Assembly (NCBI GenBank): GCA_044221335.1 | Contig: JBGAPI010000035.1 | Location: 1-55,386 of the forward strand | Origin: JBGAPI01 sp044221335 | GTDB lineage: Bacteria > Pseudomonadota > Gammaproteobacteria > Xanthomonadales > Ahniellaceae | Direction of reading: 5' to 3' | Length of the DNA stretch: 55,386 nt | Shown: positions 16,841 to 25,850 of the stretch, in pieces | Position numbering within the stretch: position 1 is the stretch's first letter | How the letters are laid out: each line of letters opens with the position of its first letter | Notes under the pieces: model-generated | Seen by the model: only the letters and a program-made list of their open reading frames with translations | What the model was told of the DNA's origin: nothing | Database searches by the model: none | Translations under genes and position numbers: made by a program

Positions 16841-17281
16841 TCACTCATCGATTTTCGTGGCGTAATGGCGTAGGTGCCGCCTGAGACTCTCGTCGCTGAT
16901 CTCACGACAGGTGGAGGACTCCAGCAGGCCGACGACCCGCGGAATGTCGGTTTCGACATGCAGGTCGCCGGCGTCGATCGTGAACAGGCGGAACAACGCG
17001 CCGGATGTGGGAGAGCTCGGCGACGCGGGATCGACCGCTTCGATCGTCGTCCAGTCCATGCCGATGCGGTCCGCATCGAACAGACGGCGCAATTGTTCGG
17101 TCGACACCCGAAAGCGGGTCGACGTCTCGTCGCCGGTCTCGTTGGCACGGTCCCATTCCTCGTCGCTATCGAATTGGACGTAGGAGGCATCGCGAATCCG
17201 ATGCATGGAATGCCCGGCCGCCAACAGGAGTCTGGGCAAGTCCGAGGGTTGGATCACGAAGATCCGGACTGCAGGGGTCAT
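16841..17281 (-). CDS. hypothetical protein, convergent to the DUF4304-like gene
   Basis: A 146-residue soluble protein that I do not recognise. The start at 17281 (MTPAVRIFVIQPSDLPRLLLAAGH) was chosen because the in-frame sequence upstream of it looks non-coding (His/Arg/Pro-rich). The sequence is acidic, with alternating helix and strand features, and contains IGMDWTTIEAVDP and LHVETDIPRVVGLLE. It shows no catalytic motif, signal or membrane segment. It is convergent with the DUF4304-like gene 86 bp away. An immunity-type or small regulatory role would be a guess. Confidence 0.6.
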   Translation of the reverse strand: MTPAVRIFVIQPSDLPRLLLAAGHSMHRIRDASYVQFDSDEEWDRANETGDETSTRFRVSTEQLRRLFDADRIGMDWTTIEAVDPASPSSPTSGALFRLFTIDAGDLHVETDIPRVVGLLESSTCREISDESLRRHLRHYATKIDE

Positions 17282-17447
17282 TCGATTTCCTGAGCATGGA
17301 TACCGGTGGTTGTCGGCATCGCGCCGCGAGCGACGGTTGGACTGGTCACGATGCCGGAAAAAATGTTTGGGCACACGCATGATTCGTTGTCGTTGCGATC
17401 CTCCGTTTCGCGGTGCCGGAGCAAGGGCTACGGCGCCGGATTGCTTC

Positions 17448-17475
17448 GTCATCGCTACGCTCCCCCTCGCGATGA
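17448..17475. repeat. partial family E repeat (CGTCATTGCGAGG type)
   Basis: The segment GGATTGCTTCGTC...CGCGATGAC matches one end of the longer dispersed element at 35846-35962 and 48401-48509, with a shortened middle. Confidence 0.55.
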
Positions 17476-17483
17476 CAAAGTCA

Positions 17484-17600
17484 TTTCATGAGCCCTGAGC
17501 CTCAGCCCTGAATCCGGAGCCTCGAGCCCTGATCCTGAGCGTCAGATCGAGTCTCGTTGCTGGTGCGTCCAAGACGCACCCTACCTTCAGCCCTCAGCCC
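17484..17600. repeat. degenerate low-complexity AGCCCTGA repeats plus a family B palindrome
   Basis: Five or more imperfect copies of AGCCCTGA/AGCCCTCA, in the same compositional style as the GGGCTCAGGG repeats at 48347-48378. Between them at 17562-17583 lies GGTGCGTCCAAGACGCACC followed by CTA, a copy of the TAGGGTGCG palindrome (family B). No gene is visible in the 319 bp between 17282 and 17600. Confidence 0.6.
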
Positions 17601-18449
17601 TCACTCCCCAGTCGCCACCGGCCGCGCCGGATCGCTGATCCAGCCACTCCACGAATCCGCGAACACCCGCGCCCCATGCAGCCCGGCGTGTTCCATGGCC
17701 AGCAGGTTGTGGCAGGCGGTGACGCCGGAGCCGCACATCAGCCAGACCTCGTCGAGCGGCAGATCGCCGATCAGCGCGGCGAATTCCTCGCGCAGCTGCG
17801 CCGCTGGCTTGAAGCGGCCCTGGGCGTCGAGGTTGGTGGTGTAGGGACGATTGACCGCGCCGGGCACGTGGCCGGCGACCTTGTCGATCGGCTCGACCTC
17901 GCCGCGGAAGCGCGGCGCGCCGCGGGCGTCGATCAACAGGGCGCGGCGAAGCTCGACCACTTCGCGCAGCACTTCGTCGGCGCCGACGATGCGGTCGGCG
18001 GCGTAGGCAAGCGGTTGGTCGGTCGGCGGGCGCGGGGCCGCGTCGCGTCCGATCGGCAGCGTTGCGGCCTTCCACGCCGCGAAGCCGCCGTCCAGCACCG
18101 CGCACCAGGCATGCCCGGCGAGGCCGAGCAGGAACCACAGCCGCGCGGCGTAGGCGCCGTCGCCGTCGTCGTAGGCGATCACCCGATCGCCGGGGGCGAT
18201 GCCGAGCCGGCCGAGCGCGGCGGCGAAGCGTTCGGCGGACGGCATCGGATGGCGACCGTGGCCGGTGATCGAGAGGTCGGACAGGTCGTTGTCGAGCGAG
18301 GCGAATACCGCGCCGGCGATGTGGCCCTCGGCGAAACTGCGGGCGCCGTAGGCCGGATCGGTGAGCTGGTGGCGGACATCGACGAACACCACGCCGGGCT
18401 GGCCGTGGAGGGCGGCGGCGTCGACGACCGAGATCAGGGTTTGCGACAT
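17601..18449 (-). CDS. sseA: 3-mercaptopyruvate sulfurtransferase (tandem rhodanese)
   Basis: A 282-residue two-domain rhodanese that transfers sulfur from 3-mercaptopyruvate (or thiosulfate) to a thiol or cyanide acceptor. The inactive N-terminal domain (about residues 1-140; FVDVRHQLTDPAYGARSFAEGHIAGAVF) is followed by the catalytic domain (about 155-282) with ALLIDARGAPRFRGEVEP, GHVPGAVNRPY and the active-site loop MCGSGVTACHN. The loop CGSGVTA is the form associated with mercaptopyruvate rather than thiosulfate specificity. Start at 18449 (MSQTLISVVDAAAL); a longer frame upstream overlaps ccmA and is not used. It diverges from ccmA with 90 bp between. Confidence 0.93.
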   Translation of the reverse strand: MSQTLISVVDAAALHGQPGVVFVDVRHQLTDPAYGARSFAEGHIAGAVFASLDNDLSDLSITGHGRHPMPSAERFAAALGRLGIAPGDRVIAYDDGDGAYAARLWFLLGLAGHAWCAVLDGGFAAWKAATLPIGRDAAPRPPTDQPLAYAADRIVGADEVLREVVELRRALLIDARGAPRFRGEVEPIDKVAGHVPGAVNRPYTTNLDAQGRFKPAAQLREEFAALIGDLPLDEVWLMCGSGVTACHNLLAMEHAGLHGARVFADSWSGWISDPARPVATGE

Positions 18450-18539
18450 GACGGGGCTTCCGGGGAGTGGGCGAGGCGGCGATCGATGGGCCGGCGACCA
18501 CGCTACGATACGCGCCCTTCGCCCCGCCGTGGACTGCGC

Positions 18540-19186
<647 letters not shown>

Positions 19187-19190
<4 letters not shown>

Positions 19191-19852
19191 GCGTGTTCGG
19201 GGGACTCGTCCGGCGCGAACTGCGCCTCGCCTGGCGCCGGCGCAGCGAGTCGATCAATCCGCTGATGTTCGCGCTGATCGTCACCACGCTGTTCCCGCTG
19301 GCGCTGGGGCCGGAGTCGGCCAAGCTCGCGCGGATCGCCAGTGGCGTCAGCTTCGTCACCGTGCTGCTCGCGGCGCTCCTGACGCTCGACGGCCTGTTCC
19401 GCGGCGATGCCGAGGACGGCAGTCTCGACCAGTACCTCGCCGGCCGCCGTTCGCCGAGCCAGCTGGCCGCGGCCAAGATGCTCTGCCACTGGCTGTCGAC
19501 GGGATTGCCACTGACGGTCGTTGCTCCGGGACTGGCGCTGCTGCTGGGGCTCGATTCCGAGGTGCTGCCGGTGCTGATCGCCGCGCTGTTCCTGTCGACG
19601 CTGCTGATCTCGATCATCGGCGCCTGCCTCGCGGCGCTGACGGTCGGCGCGCGTCGCTCCGGCATCCTGCTGGCGCTGCTGGTGTTGCCGCTCAACGTGC
19701 CGGTGCTGATCTTCGGCGCCGGTGCGGTCGAGGCGGCGATCAATCACGGGCCGGTGACGGCGCCGCTGCTGTTCCTCGCCGCCGGCCTCGCCGTGGTGTT
19801 GCCGGTAGCGCCGGTCGTGTGCGGGCAGGCGTTGAAAATGGCGGTGGAGTAG
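19187..19852 (+). CDS. ccmB: heme exporter permease CcmB
   Basis: A 221-residue six-helix permease that partners CcmA. It is full length for the family and has the characteristic FGGLVRRELRLAWRRRSESINPLMFALIVTTLFPLA N-terminus and the GTGLPL-like middle region (HWLSTGLPLTVVAPGLALLLGL). ccmC and the rest of the operon do not follow: the stop TAG is the start of a TAGGGCGGGC palindromic element and the next gene is on the other strand. Confidence 0.94.
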
Positions 19853-19988
19853 GGCGGGCACTGCCCGCCGTCGCGGAGCGTCGCAGCTTGCGCCTTGTCG
19901 CTTTCACCGAAGAATGTGCCCCATGCCCTGGGCCCTCTGCCAAGCCGTGCGACGAGGCGCCCCGCGATGGCGGGCAGTGCCCGCCCTA
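19850..19988. repeat. family A REPIN-like inverted pair after ccmB
   Basis: A head copy, TAGGGCGGGCACTGCCCGCC, at 19850-19869 and an inverted copy ending in CCTA at 19988 flank about 95 bp of unrelated sequence. The TAG of the head copy is the ccmB stop codon. The lpxO stop lies 15 bp beyond the right edge. Confidence 0.8.
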
Positions 19989-20002
19989 CGACAGCGGACG
20001 CC

Positions 20003-20935
20003 CTACAGCAGCCGCCAGATCCCGTACAGCACGCCCACGATCAACGCGTACTTCGCCAGCCGGAACACCGTCCGGTTCTTCTTCTTCAACGCCCGCGCCA
20101 CCCCGTCGATGCGGTCGCCGATCGGGTGGACCACGCTCGAATAGAGGCGGTTGATCGCGCCGACCGGATCGCCGGGAAGGTTCTGGCTGGCGCCGGCGGC
20201 GACGAAGCCGCGGCTGAACAGGCGATTCAGCCAGCGCATCGGCGCGAAGTGCAGCGGCCGCTCGACGTCGCAGAAGAGGATGATGCGATTGACCGTCGTG
20301 GTGTTGGCCGCCGAGTGGATGAAGGTCTCGTCGAACATCACGTCTTCGCCGTCGCGCCAGTGGTAGTCCTCGCCGTCGACGGTGATCCGGCAGTCGGGCG
20401 AGTTCGGGGTGACGAGCCCGAGGTGATAGCGCACCGAGCCGGCGAAGGGATCGCGATGCGGGTTGAGTTTCGCGCCCGGCGGCAGCATCGCGAACATCGC
20501 GCCCTTCACCGACGGGATGGCAGTGAGCAGCGCGATGGTCTTCGGGCACAGGCGCTCGGCCGAAGGCACCACGCCGCCGTACCAGGTGAGATAGAAGCGC
20601 CGCCAGCCGGTCTTGAAGAAGGAGTTGAAACCGACGTCGTCGTTGTCGAGCGCGGCCTTGATGTGACCCTCGTCGTTGAGCGCCAGGGCCTCGTCGCGGA
20701 TGGTGGCCCAGTTCTGCTGGAGGACGTCGAGTTCGGGGAAGCGGCGGCGGTCGAGGAAGGCGGTCGCGGGCACCGCGGAAAAGACATAGGCCAGCGTGTT
20801 GTAGGGCGCCAGCAGGGTGGAGTGGTTGAACAGCTGGCGGAAGAAGCCGAAGCGCTTGCGGCCGCGCAGGTGGACCACCGCGGCGCCGACGACGAACAGC
20901 GCGGGGATGGCGAATTTGATCCAGGTCCAGCTCAT
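20003..20935 (-). CDS. lpxO: lipid A hydroxylase LpxO (aspartyl/asparaginyl beta-hydroxylase family)
   Basis: A 310-residue membrane-associated Fe(II)/2-oxoglutarate dioxygenase that in Salmonella and other gammaproteobacteria 2-hydroxylates a secondary acyl chain of lipid A. An N-terminal membrane helix (IKFAIPALFVVGAAVVHL) precedes the catalytic domain with GAMFAMLPPGAKLNPHRDPFAGSVRYHLGL (iron His and Asp), WRDGEDVMFDETFIHSAANTT (second His) and the oxoglutarate-binding region; a C-terminal hydrophobic segment (YALIVGVLYGIWRLL) follows. It stands alone on the minus strand, and its stop is a TAGGGCGTCC sequence beside the repeat element. Confidence 0.9.
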   Translation of the reverse strand: MSWTWIKFAIPALFVVGAAVVHLRGRKRFGFFRQLFNHSTLLAPYNTLAYVFSAVPATAFLDRRRFPELDVLQQNWATIRDEALALNDEGHIKAALDNDDVGFNSFFKTGWRRFYLTWYGGVVPSAERLCPKTIALLTAIPSVKGAMFAMLPPGAKLNPHRDPFAGSVRYHLGLVTPNSPDCRITVDGEDYHWRDGEDVMFDETFIHSAANTTTVNRIILFCDVERPLHFAPMRWLNRLFSRGFVAAGASQNLPGDPVGAINRLYSSVVHPIGDRIDGVARALKKKNRTVFRLAKYALIVGVLYGIWRLL

Positions 20936-21037
20936 CTTGCGTGATCACCAGCAGGGACCGAGGGCGTCGCCGGGTTCGGGCGCCGGAATCGGCCGGAATA
21001 CAGCCTGCCATCATACGGCGAAGGAAACCTGACCACC

Positions 21038-21724
21038 ATGAATCGAGCCCAGATCCGCGTGTTGCTGGCGTCGCTCGGTGTGCTGTGGGCCATTCCCCTG
21101 TTGTGGCTGGTCGGGAGCGGCGTTTCCCTGGTCGTCATCGCGGTCTACCTCGGCGTTCCGCTGCTTGCGGCCGGCCTGCACTGGTTCTGGCCGCGGCGCC
21201 CCTGGCGCCCGGCGAGCGCCATGGACCTGCTGCGCCCGCAGATCGCCGCGCTGCGCGAGCACTACGCGCGACCCTCCACGCCGCAGCAGCGCGGCGACTA
21301 CCCGCGCTACGTCGCCTTGCTCGACCGGCTCGCGGCTGAACTGGGCGACTTCGGCGACGGCGTCTACACCCTGGAGACCTGGCGCGAGACCCACCGCTCC
21401 GCCGACGACGAGGAGTTCTCGCGCAGCAGTCGCCACTTCCAGTTGCGCATCGACCGCGGCCGGCTGCGCACCGCGACCTGGTCCAACCACGCGTCGCTGT
21501 ACGGCGCCGAGCAGAGCATGGGGGCGCAGACCGAGCAGCAGCTGTCCGCACCCGCACCGGACGCGCTGTGGGTGTTCCTGGCCGAAATGCGCGGCGCACT
21601 GGAACAGACGGCGAGCGGTGGCCACGTGCAGGGGGTCGACGGCCGTGGGCAGCCGCTGCCGCAGCGGGTCGCGGAGTTCGGCGGGGCGCGGAACGGCACG
21701 CAGGCGTTTCGCGCCTGGGCGTGA
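21038..21724 (+). CDS. hypothetical protein with two N-terminal membrane helices
   Basis: A 228-residue protein that I do not recognise. Two hydrophobic segments near the N-terminus (VLLASLGVLWAIPLLWLVGSG and VSLVVIAVYLGVPLLAAGLHWFW) suggest a hairpin anchor. A soluble tail of about 170 residues, rich in Arg, Gln and Ala, follows (AALREHYARP, YVALLDRLAAELGDFGDGVYTLETWRETHRSADDEEFSRSS). No catalytic motif is visible. It is divergent from lpxO, about 100 bp away. Confidence 0.6.
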   Translation: MNRAQIRVLLASLGVLWAIPLLWLVGSGVSLVVIAVYLGVPLLAAGLHWFWPRRPWRPASAMDLLRPQIAALREHYARPSTPQQRGDYPRYVALLDRLAAELGDFGDGVYTLETWRETHRSADDEEFSRSSRHFQLRIDRGRLRTATWSNHASLYGAEQSMGAQTEQQLSAPAPDALWVFLAEMRGALEQTASGGHVQGVDGRGQPLPQRVAEFGGARNGTQAFRAWA

Positions 21725-21765
21725 TCGTCGGGCGGGACTTGATCCGCCTAGGGCCGCATCAGCGG

Positions 21766-21825
21766 TAGGGCGGGCACTGCCCGCCATCGCCGAGCGCCTC
21801 GCAATGGCGGGCAGGGCCCGCCCTA
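21766..21825. repeat. compact family A REPIN-like element
   Basis: A 60-bp element of two inverted copies (head at 21766, tail ending at 21825) separated by only about 14 bases; each copy is itself a palindrome around GGGCACTGCCC. Its right edge is the stop codon of the minus-strand Smr gene. Confidence 0.85.
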
Positions 21826-22395
21826 CGGCTTCAACAGGACCAACACCGCGCCCGAGCCGCCATCGACCGCCCGCGCCGAGCGGAACGCCAGCACGTCGCC
21901 GCGCTGGCGCAGCAGCTGATCGGTGAGAAGCTTCAGCACCGGCCCGGGGCCCTTCGAGCGCAGGCCCTTGCCGTGGACGATGCGCACGCACAGGTGCTGC
22001 TCGCGCTTCGCCTCGGCGAGGAACAGGCGAATGGCTGTGGCGGCCTCTTCGCGATTCATGTGGTGCAGGTCGATCTCGTCGGCCACCGCGAACTGGCCCT
22101 TTCCGAGCTTGCGCAGCAGCTGGCGGCTGAGGCCGTCCGCGACGTAGGAGAGCGGCTCGCCCATCTCCAGTTCGAGCTCGGCGGTCGGGCGGGCGAAGGC
22201 CTCGCGCAACGCGGCGCGCTCGTCCGCCAGCGTCTTGTGCGCCCGCGGCGGCGGCGGGGAGGGGCGAAGCTCGGCGCGATCGTGGCTGAGTTCGGTGATG
22301 CCGTCGCCGATCGCCTCGCGGAACAGCGCGCTGTCGTCGAGGCTGACCGACGCGGCGGGAGCGGGCGTTCGTTGCGGGCGCGGAGGGCGGGGCAT
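21823..22395 (-). CDS. Smr domain protein (SmrA/SmrB-like)
   Basis: A 190-residue protein with a C-terminal Smr domain (about residues 105-190): VADEIDLHHMNREEAATAIRLFLAEA with the DLHG-like DLHH motif, then VRIVHGKGLRSKGPGPVLKL with the HGKG motif. Smr proteins are endonucleases; E. coli SmrB cuts mRNA between collided ribosomes. The N-terminal part is Pro-rich and then charged (FREAIGDGITEL, ELELEMGEPLSYVADGLSRQLLRKLGKGQF), similar to proteobacterial SmrA/B. I cannot say which paralogue it is. The stop TAG is the edge of a palindromic repeat. Confidence 0.88.
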   Translation of the reverse strand: MPRPPRPQRTPAPAASVSLDDSALFREAIGDGITELSHDRAELRPSPPPPRAHKTLADERAALREAFARPTAELELEMGEPLSYVADGLSRQLLRKLGKGQFAVADEIDLHHMNREEAATAIRLFLAEAKREQHLCVRIVHGKGLRSKGPGPVLKLLTDQLLRQRGDVLAFRSARAVDGGSGAVLVLLKP

Positions 22396-22521
22396 GCCCG
22401 GATTCTACGGGGCTTCGTCATGCCATTCGGACATGAGGACGTCGCCGAAGGCCACCGCGTCGTCACCCGTCCGCCGCCATCAACGCTTACACTGCGCGGC
22501 TCGGAGAGGAGACATCACGCG

Positions 22522-23667
22522 ATGCGCATCGACAGCAAGCTGCCCCGGGTCGGCACCACGATCTTCACCGTGATGAGTCAGCTCGCCGCCCAGCACAAGG
22601 CGGTGAACCTCGGGCAGGGTTTTCCCGACTTCGACGGTCCACCGGCGCTGCGCGAGGCGCTGGCCCGGCACGTGGCCGAGGGCCGCAACCAGTATGCGCC
22701 GATGTCGGGGATCCCGAAGCTGCGCGAGCAGATCGTGCTGAAGACCGAGCGCCTCTACGGCCGCACGGTCAACGTCGACACCGAAGTCACCGTCACCTCG
22801 GGCGCCACCGAGGCGCTGTTCGCGGCGATCGCGGCGACCGTGCGCGCGGGCGACGAGGTGATCGTGCTGGATCCCTGCTACGACTCCTACGACCCGGCCA
22901 TCGAGCTGCAGGGCGGTCGTGCGGTCCACGTGCCGCTGGTGGCCCCGAGCTTCGCGGTCGACTGGGACCGGGTCGCCGCCGCGGTCACTCCGCGAACCCG
23001 GATGATCATGATCAACTCGCCGCACAACCCGGGCGGCGGCGTGCTCGAGTGGTCCGACCTCGAGCGCCTGGCCGAGATCGCGACGCGCCATGACCTGCTG
23101 GTGCTGTCCGACGAGGTCTACGAGCACATCATCTTCGACGGCCGCGCCCACCAGAGCGTGCTGCGCCACCCGTCGCTGGCGGCGCGCAGCTTCGTGGTGT
23201 CTTCATTCGGCAAGACCTACCACTGCACCGGCTGGAAGGTCGGCTACTGCATCGCTCCGGCGGCGCTGTCGGCGGAGTTCCGCAAGGTGCACCAGTACCT
23301 CACCTTCTCGACGTTCACTCCGGCGCAATGGGCGCTGGCCGACGTGCTCGAGTCCGACCCGCAGCACTACCTCGATCTCCCGGCGTTCTACCAGGCCAAG
23401 CGCGACCGCTTCCGCGAACTCCTGGCGGGCTCGCGCTTCCAGCTGCTCGATGTCGCCGGCGCCTATTTCCAGGTGGTCGACTACTCGGCGATCAGCAGCA
23501 CCGACGATCTGTCCTTCTGCGAGTGGCTGTGCAAGGACAAGGGCGTCGCGGCGATCCCGCTGTCGGCGTTCTACGAGACCACGCCGGATCTCCGGCTGAT
23601 CCGGTTCTGCTTCGCGAAGAGCGACGCGACGCTGGTCGCCGCAGCCGAACGCCTGCGTGCGGCCTGA
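22522..23667 (+). CDS. PLP-dependent methionine aminotransferase (YbdL-like)
   Basis: A 381-residue fold-type I class I/II aminotransferase. Motifs: VNLGQGFPDFDGP at the substrate pocket, NQYAPMSGIPKLRE, VTVTSGATEALF, the NSPHNPGGG turn, VLSDEVYEHIIF, and SSFGKTYHCTGWKVGYC with the PLP lysine. The sequence and its neighbour point to the methionine/glutamine transaminase group (YbdL/MtnE-like), which passes amino groups from glutamine to 4-methylthio-2-oxobutanoate. The omega-amidase that removes the resulting alpha-ketoglutaramate follows ten bp later. Start ATG 22522. Confidence 0.88.
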   Translation: MRIDSKLPRVGTTIFTVMSQLAAQHKAVNLGQGFPDFDGPPALREALARHVAEGRNQYAPMSGIPKLREQIVLKTERLYGRTVNVDTEVTVTSGATEALFAAIAATVRAGDEVIVLDPCYDSYDPAIELQGGRAVHVPLVAPSFAVDWDRVAAAVTPRTRMIMINSPHNPGGGVLEWSDLERLAEIATRHDLLVLSDEVYEHIIFDGRAHQSVLRHPSLAARSFVVSSFGKTYHCTGWKVGYCIAPAALSAEFRKVHQYLTFSTFTPAQWALADVLESDPQHYLDLPAFYQAKRDRFRELLAGSRFQLLDVAGAYFQVVDYSAISSTDDLSFCEWLCKDKGVAAIPLSAFYETTPDLRLIRFCFAKSDATLVAAAERLRAA

Positions 23668-23677
23668 GGACATCGCC

Positions 23678-24487
23678 ATGACGCTGCCGACGAACGACCT
23701 CCGCGTTTCCCTGGTCCAGGCCGCGACGGTCTGGCACGACGCCGCCGCCAACCGCGCGCTCTACGGTGACCTGGTGCGTGGCCTCACGGGGCAGACCGAC
23801 CTCGTCGTGCTGCCGGAGACTTTCACCTCCGGCTTCACCAACGACACGATGCACAATGCCGAGGGCATGGACGGCGAGAACGTGCGCTGGTTTTCGGCGC
23901 TGGCACGCGAGGTCGCTGCGACGCTGACCGGCAGCATGGTGATCCGCGAGGACGGCCGGAACTACAACCGCCTGCTGTGGGCGCGCCCGGACGGGAGCCT
24001 CGCCGCCTACGACAAGCGCCATCTGTTCCGGATGGCCAACGAGCACGAGCGCTATGCCGACGGCAAGCAGCGCCTGATCGTCGAACTGAACGGCTGGCGG
24101 ATCAATCCGTCGGTCTGCTACGACCTGCGCTTCCCGGTCTGGCTGCGCAACCGCTGGGACCGCGCGGCGGGCCGCTTCGACTACGACCTCGCGATCTTCG
24201 TCGCCAACTGGCCGAGCCCGCGCCGCCACGCCTGGCGCACCCTGCTGGCGGCGCGCGCGATCGAGAACCTGGCCTACGTCGCCGCGGTGAACCGCGTCGG
24301 CACCGACGGCAACAACCTGCCGTACTCCGGCGACAGCGTCGTCCACGATTTCCTCGGCCAGCCGCTGGTCGAACTCGGCGCTCAGCCACAGACCGTCACG
24401 ACGACGTTGTCGGCGGCGGCGCTCGCCGGGCATCGCGAGCGTTTCCCGGCCTGGATGGATGCCGACGACTTCGAGATCCGGGTGTGA
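23678..24487 (+). CDS. omega-amidase YafV (nitrilase superfamily)
   Basis: A 269-residue carbon-nitrogen hydrolase, likely omega-amidase hydrolysing alpha-ketoglutaramate to 2-oxoglutarate and ammonia. The catalytic triad blocks are visible: Glu in LPETFTSGF, Lys in YDKRHLFRM and Cys in NPSVCYDLRFPVW, followed by NWPSPRRHAWRTLLAARAIEN and VAAVNRVGTDGN, all typical of the YafV/Nit2 branch. Start ATG 23678; an upstream in-frame GTG would overlap the aminotransferase. Its pairing with a glutamine-type transaminase pulls transamination forward and is the basis for the assigned substrate. Confidence 0.9.
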   Translation: MTLPTNDLRVSLVQAATVWHDAAANRALYGDLVRGLTGQTDLVVLPETFTSGFTNDTMHNAEGMDGENVRWFSALAREVAATLTGSMVIREDGRNYNRLLWARPDGSLAAYDKRHLFRMANEHERYADGKQRLIVELNGWRINPSVCYDLRFPVWLRNRWDRAAGRFDYDLAIFVANWPSPRRHAWRTLLAARAIENLAYVAAVNRVGTDGNNLPYSGDSVVHDFLGQPLVELGAQPQTVTTTLSAAALAGHRERFPAWMDADDFEIRV

Positions 24488-24733
24488 GGAGGAGGCCCGG
24501 TCGCCGGTAGCCGGCGCGGGCGAGCGTTCCGCCATTCGCTGTCGCGTCCGCGACGACGGTGACGGGGACCGGAAGGGCACGACGATGTCGCGCCACACCT
24601 CGGAACCCGAGGCGAGACGGACAAGCGAGGTCGCAGTCTCTACTCTTGCGCGCTTCGAGCGAGGCCCGCCTCGGCAACGATCCCCCGGCCATGGAAGGCC
24701 ACTCCGCAGATTGCCCCGACCTTCCGTGCCGCG
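24488..24733. other. 246-bp intergenic region, nothing recognised
   Basis: GC-rich sequence between the omega-amidase and the next secreted protein. I found no convincing ORF, terminator or repeat. It presumably carries the promoter of the gene at 24734. Confidence 0.4.
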
Positions 24734-25315
24734 ATGATTCGACTCCTGTTGCTTCCGCTCCTGCTGTCCACCGCCACTGCCGGCGCCGACGAGCTGCCGT
24801 CGAGCGTGGCGGTGCCGGTCGATACCGAGGTACACCTCGTCCTCGACGCCCCGGTCAGTACCCGCACCGCCAGGCCCGGGGATACCTTTCCCTTGCATGT
24901 CGCCGAGGCGCTGTCCTTCGAGGGTCGGCTGCTGATCCCGTCCGGCGCCCATGCCGTCGGTCAGGTCATCCACGCGCAGAAGGCGGGCGCCTTCGGCAAG
25001 GCGGGCGAGCTGATCGTGACCGTGCGCTATGTCGAACTCGATGGTCGGCGGATCAAGCTGCACAAGATGCAGCCCCGCGCCGGTCGCGATCGCAGCCAGG
25101 CGGGCATCTGGGTTGCGGCGGCTGCCGGGCCCTTCGCCGCCTTCGTGCGCGGCGGGCAGATCGACCTGCCGGCAGGCAGCGCGATGACCTCGTATCTGGC
25201 GGCGGAGGCGGCCGGCGCCCATGCCGTCGAACTCGTTCCGACCGTCGAGGCGCCCGCCGAATCGCCACCGGCGTCGCAATCACCGTCCCCGCAGAACTCG
25301 TCCTCCCAGGGGTAA
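24734..25315 (+). CDS. secreted protein of unknown function
   Basis: A 193-residue exported protein. A signal peptide (IRLLLLPLLLSTATAGA) precedes a beta-rich region (VAVPVDTEVHLVLDAPVSTRTARPGDTFPLHVAEAL, GRLLIPSGAHAVGQVIHAQKAGAFGKAGELIVTVRYVEL) with the cadence of small beta-barrel domains in conjugation/type IV secretion TrbI-like and related envelope proteins, and then a Pro/Ser/Gln-rich tail. A Gly/Ala stretch (GIWVAAAAGPFAAFVRGG) may be a loop or re-entrant segment. The next gene starts four bases after its stop, so the two exported proteins are co-transcribed. Confidence 0.65.
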   Translation: MIRLLLLPLLLSTATAGADELPSSVAVPVDTEVHLVLDAPVSTRTARPGDTFPLHVAEALSFEGRLLIPSGAHAVGQVIHAQKAGAFGKAGELIVTVRYVELDGRRIKLHKMQPRAGRDRSQAGIWVAAAAGPFAAFVRGGQIDLPAGSAMTSYLAAEAAGAHAVELVPTVEAPAESPPASQSPSPQNSSSQG

Positions 25316-25318
25316 GTC

Positions 25319-25768
25319 GTGAAGCTCAATCGGATTCGCCTCTCGTCCCTCGCCCTCGTCGTTGCCCTCGCATCCGCCGCGGCCCACGCGGCGCCCCTCG
25401 ATCCGGCCGTCGTCGACAAGCTCGGCCCGCCGGTCGACGGCAAGGCCCAGGTCGTGTTCTTCCGTCCCGCCAAGTTCGCCGGCGGCGGGATGGGCTACAT
25501 CGTCCGCGAAGGCAAGGAGGAACTCGGCAAGCTCCGCAACGGCAAGTATTTCGTCGCCTCGGTCGAGCCCGGTGCGCACACGTACACCGTGCATTCCGAA
25601 GCCAAGGACGACCTGAACCTCGAAGTCGAGGCCGGCGAGACCTACTTCGTCAGCAGCAGCATTTCGATGGGCCTGCTGGTCGGTCACCCGAACCTGACGC
25701 CGTCGACGGTCGAGGAATTCCAGAAGGTGATGAAGAAGCTCGAGCTGGCGAAGCCGCTCGACAAGTAG
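25319..25768 (+). CDS. DUF2846-type exported protein
   Basis: A 149-residue protein starting at a GTG, with a cleavable signal peptide (SSLALVVALASAAAHA). The mature part (AQVVFFRPAKFAGGGMGYIVREGKEELGKLRNGKYFVASVEPGAHTYTVHSEAKDDLNLEVEAGETYFVSSSI) has the strand pattern of DUF2846 envelope proteins of unknown role. It is coupled to the preceding exported protein. The stop TAG is the first three bases of a TAGGGTGCGCC palindrome fragment (family B). Confidence 0.75.
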   Translation: MKLNRIRLSSLALVVALASAAAHAAPLDPAVVDKLGPPVDGKAQVVFFRPAKFAGGGMGYIVREGKEELGKLRNGKYFVASVEPGAHTYTVHSEAKDDLNLEVEAGETYFVSSSISMGLLVGHPNLTPSTVEEFQKVMKKLELAKPLDK

Positions 25769-25850
25769 GGTGCGCCTCCGCGCTCGCGACGTCGCGTCGC
25801 GGGCAGCGCTAGCCGTTGCTCGCATCGGCCGCGAGGGCAATACTCGCCCC

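Noticed and set aside
24488..24733. Small gene between the omega-amidase and the secreted protein
   Set aside because: Frames there have no ribosome site or protein-like composition and disagree between strands.
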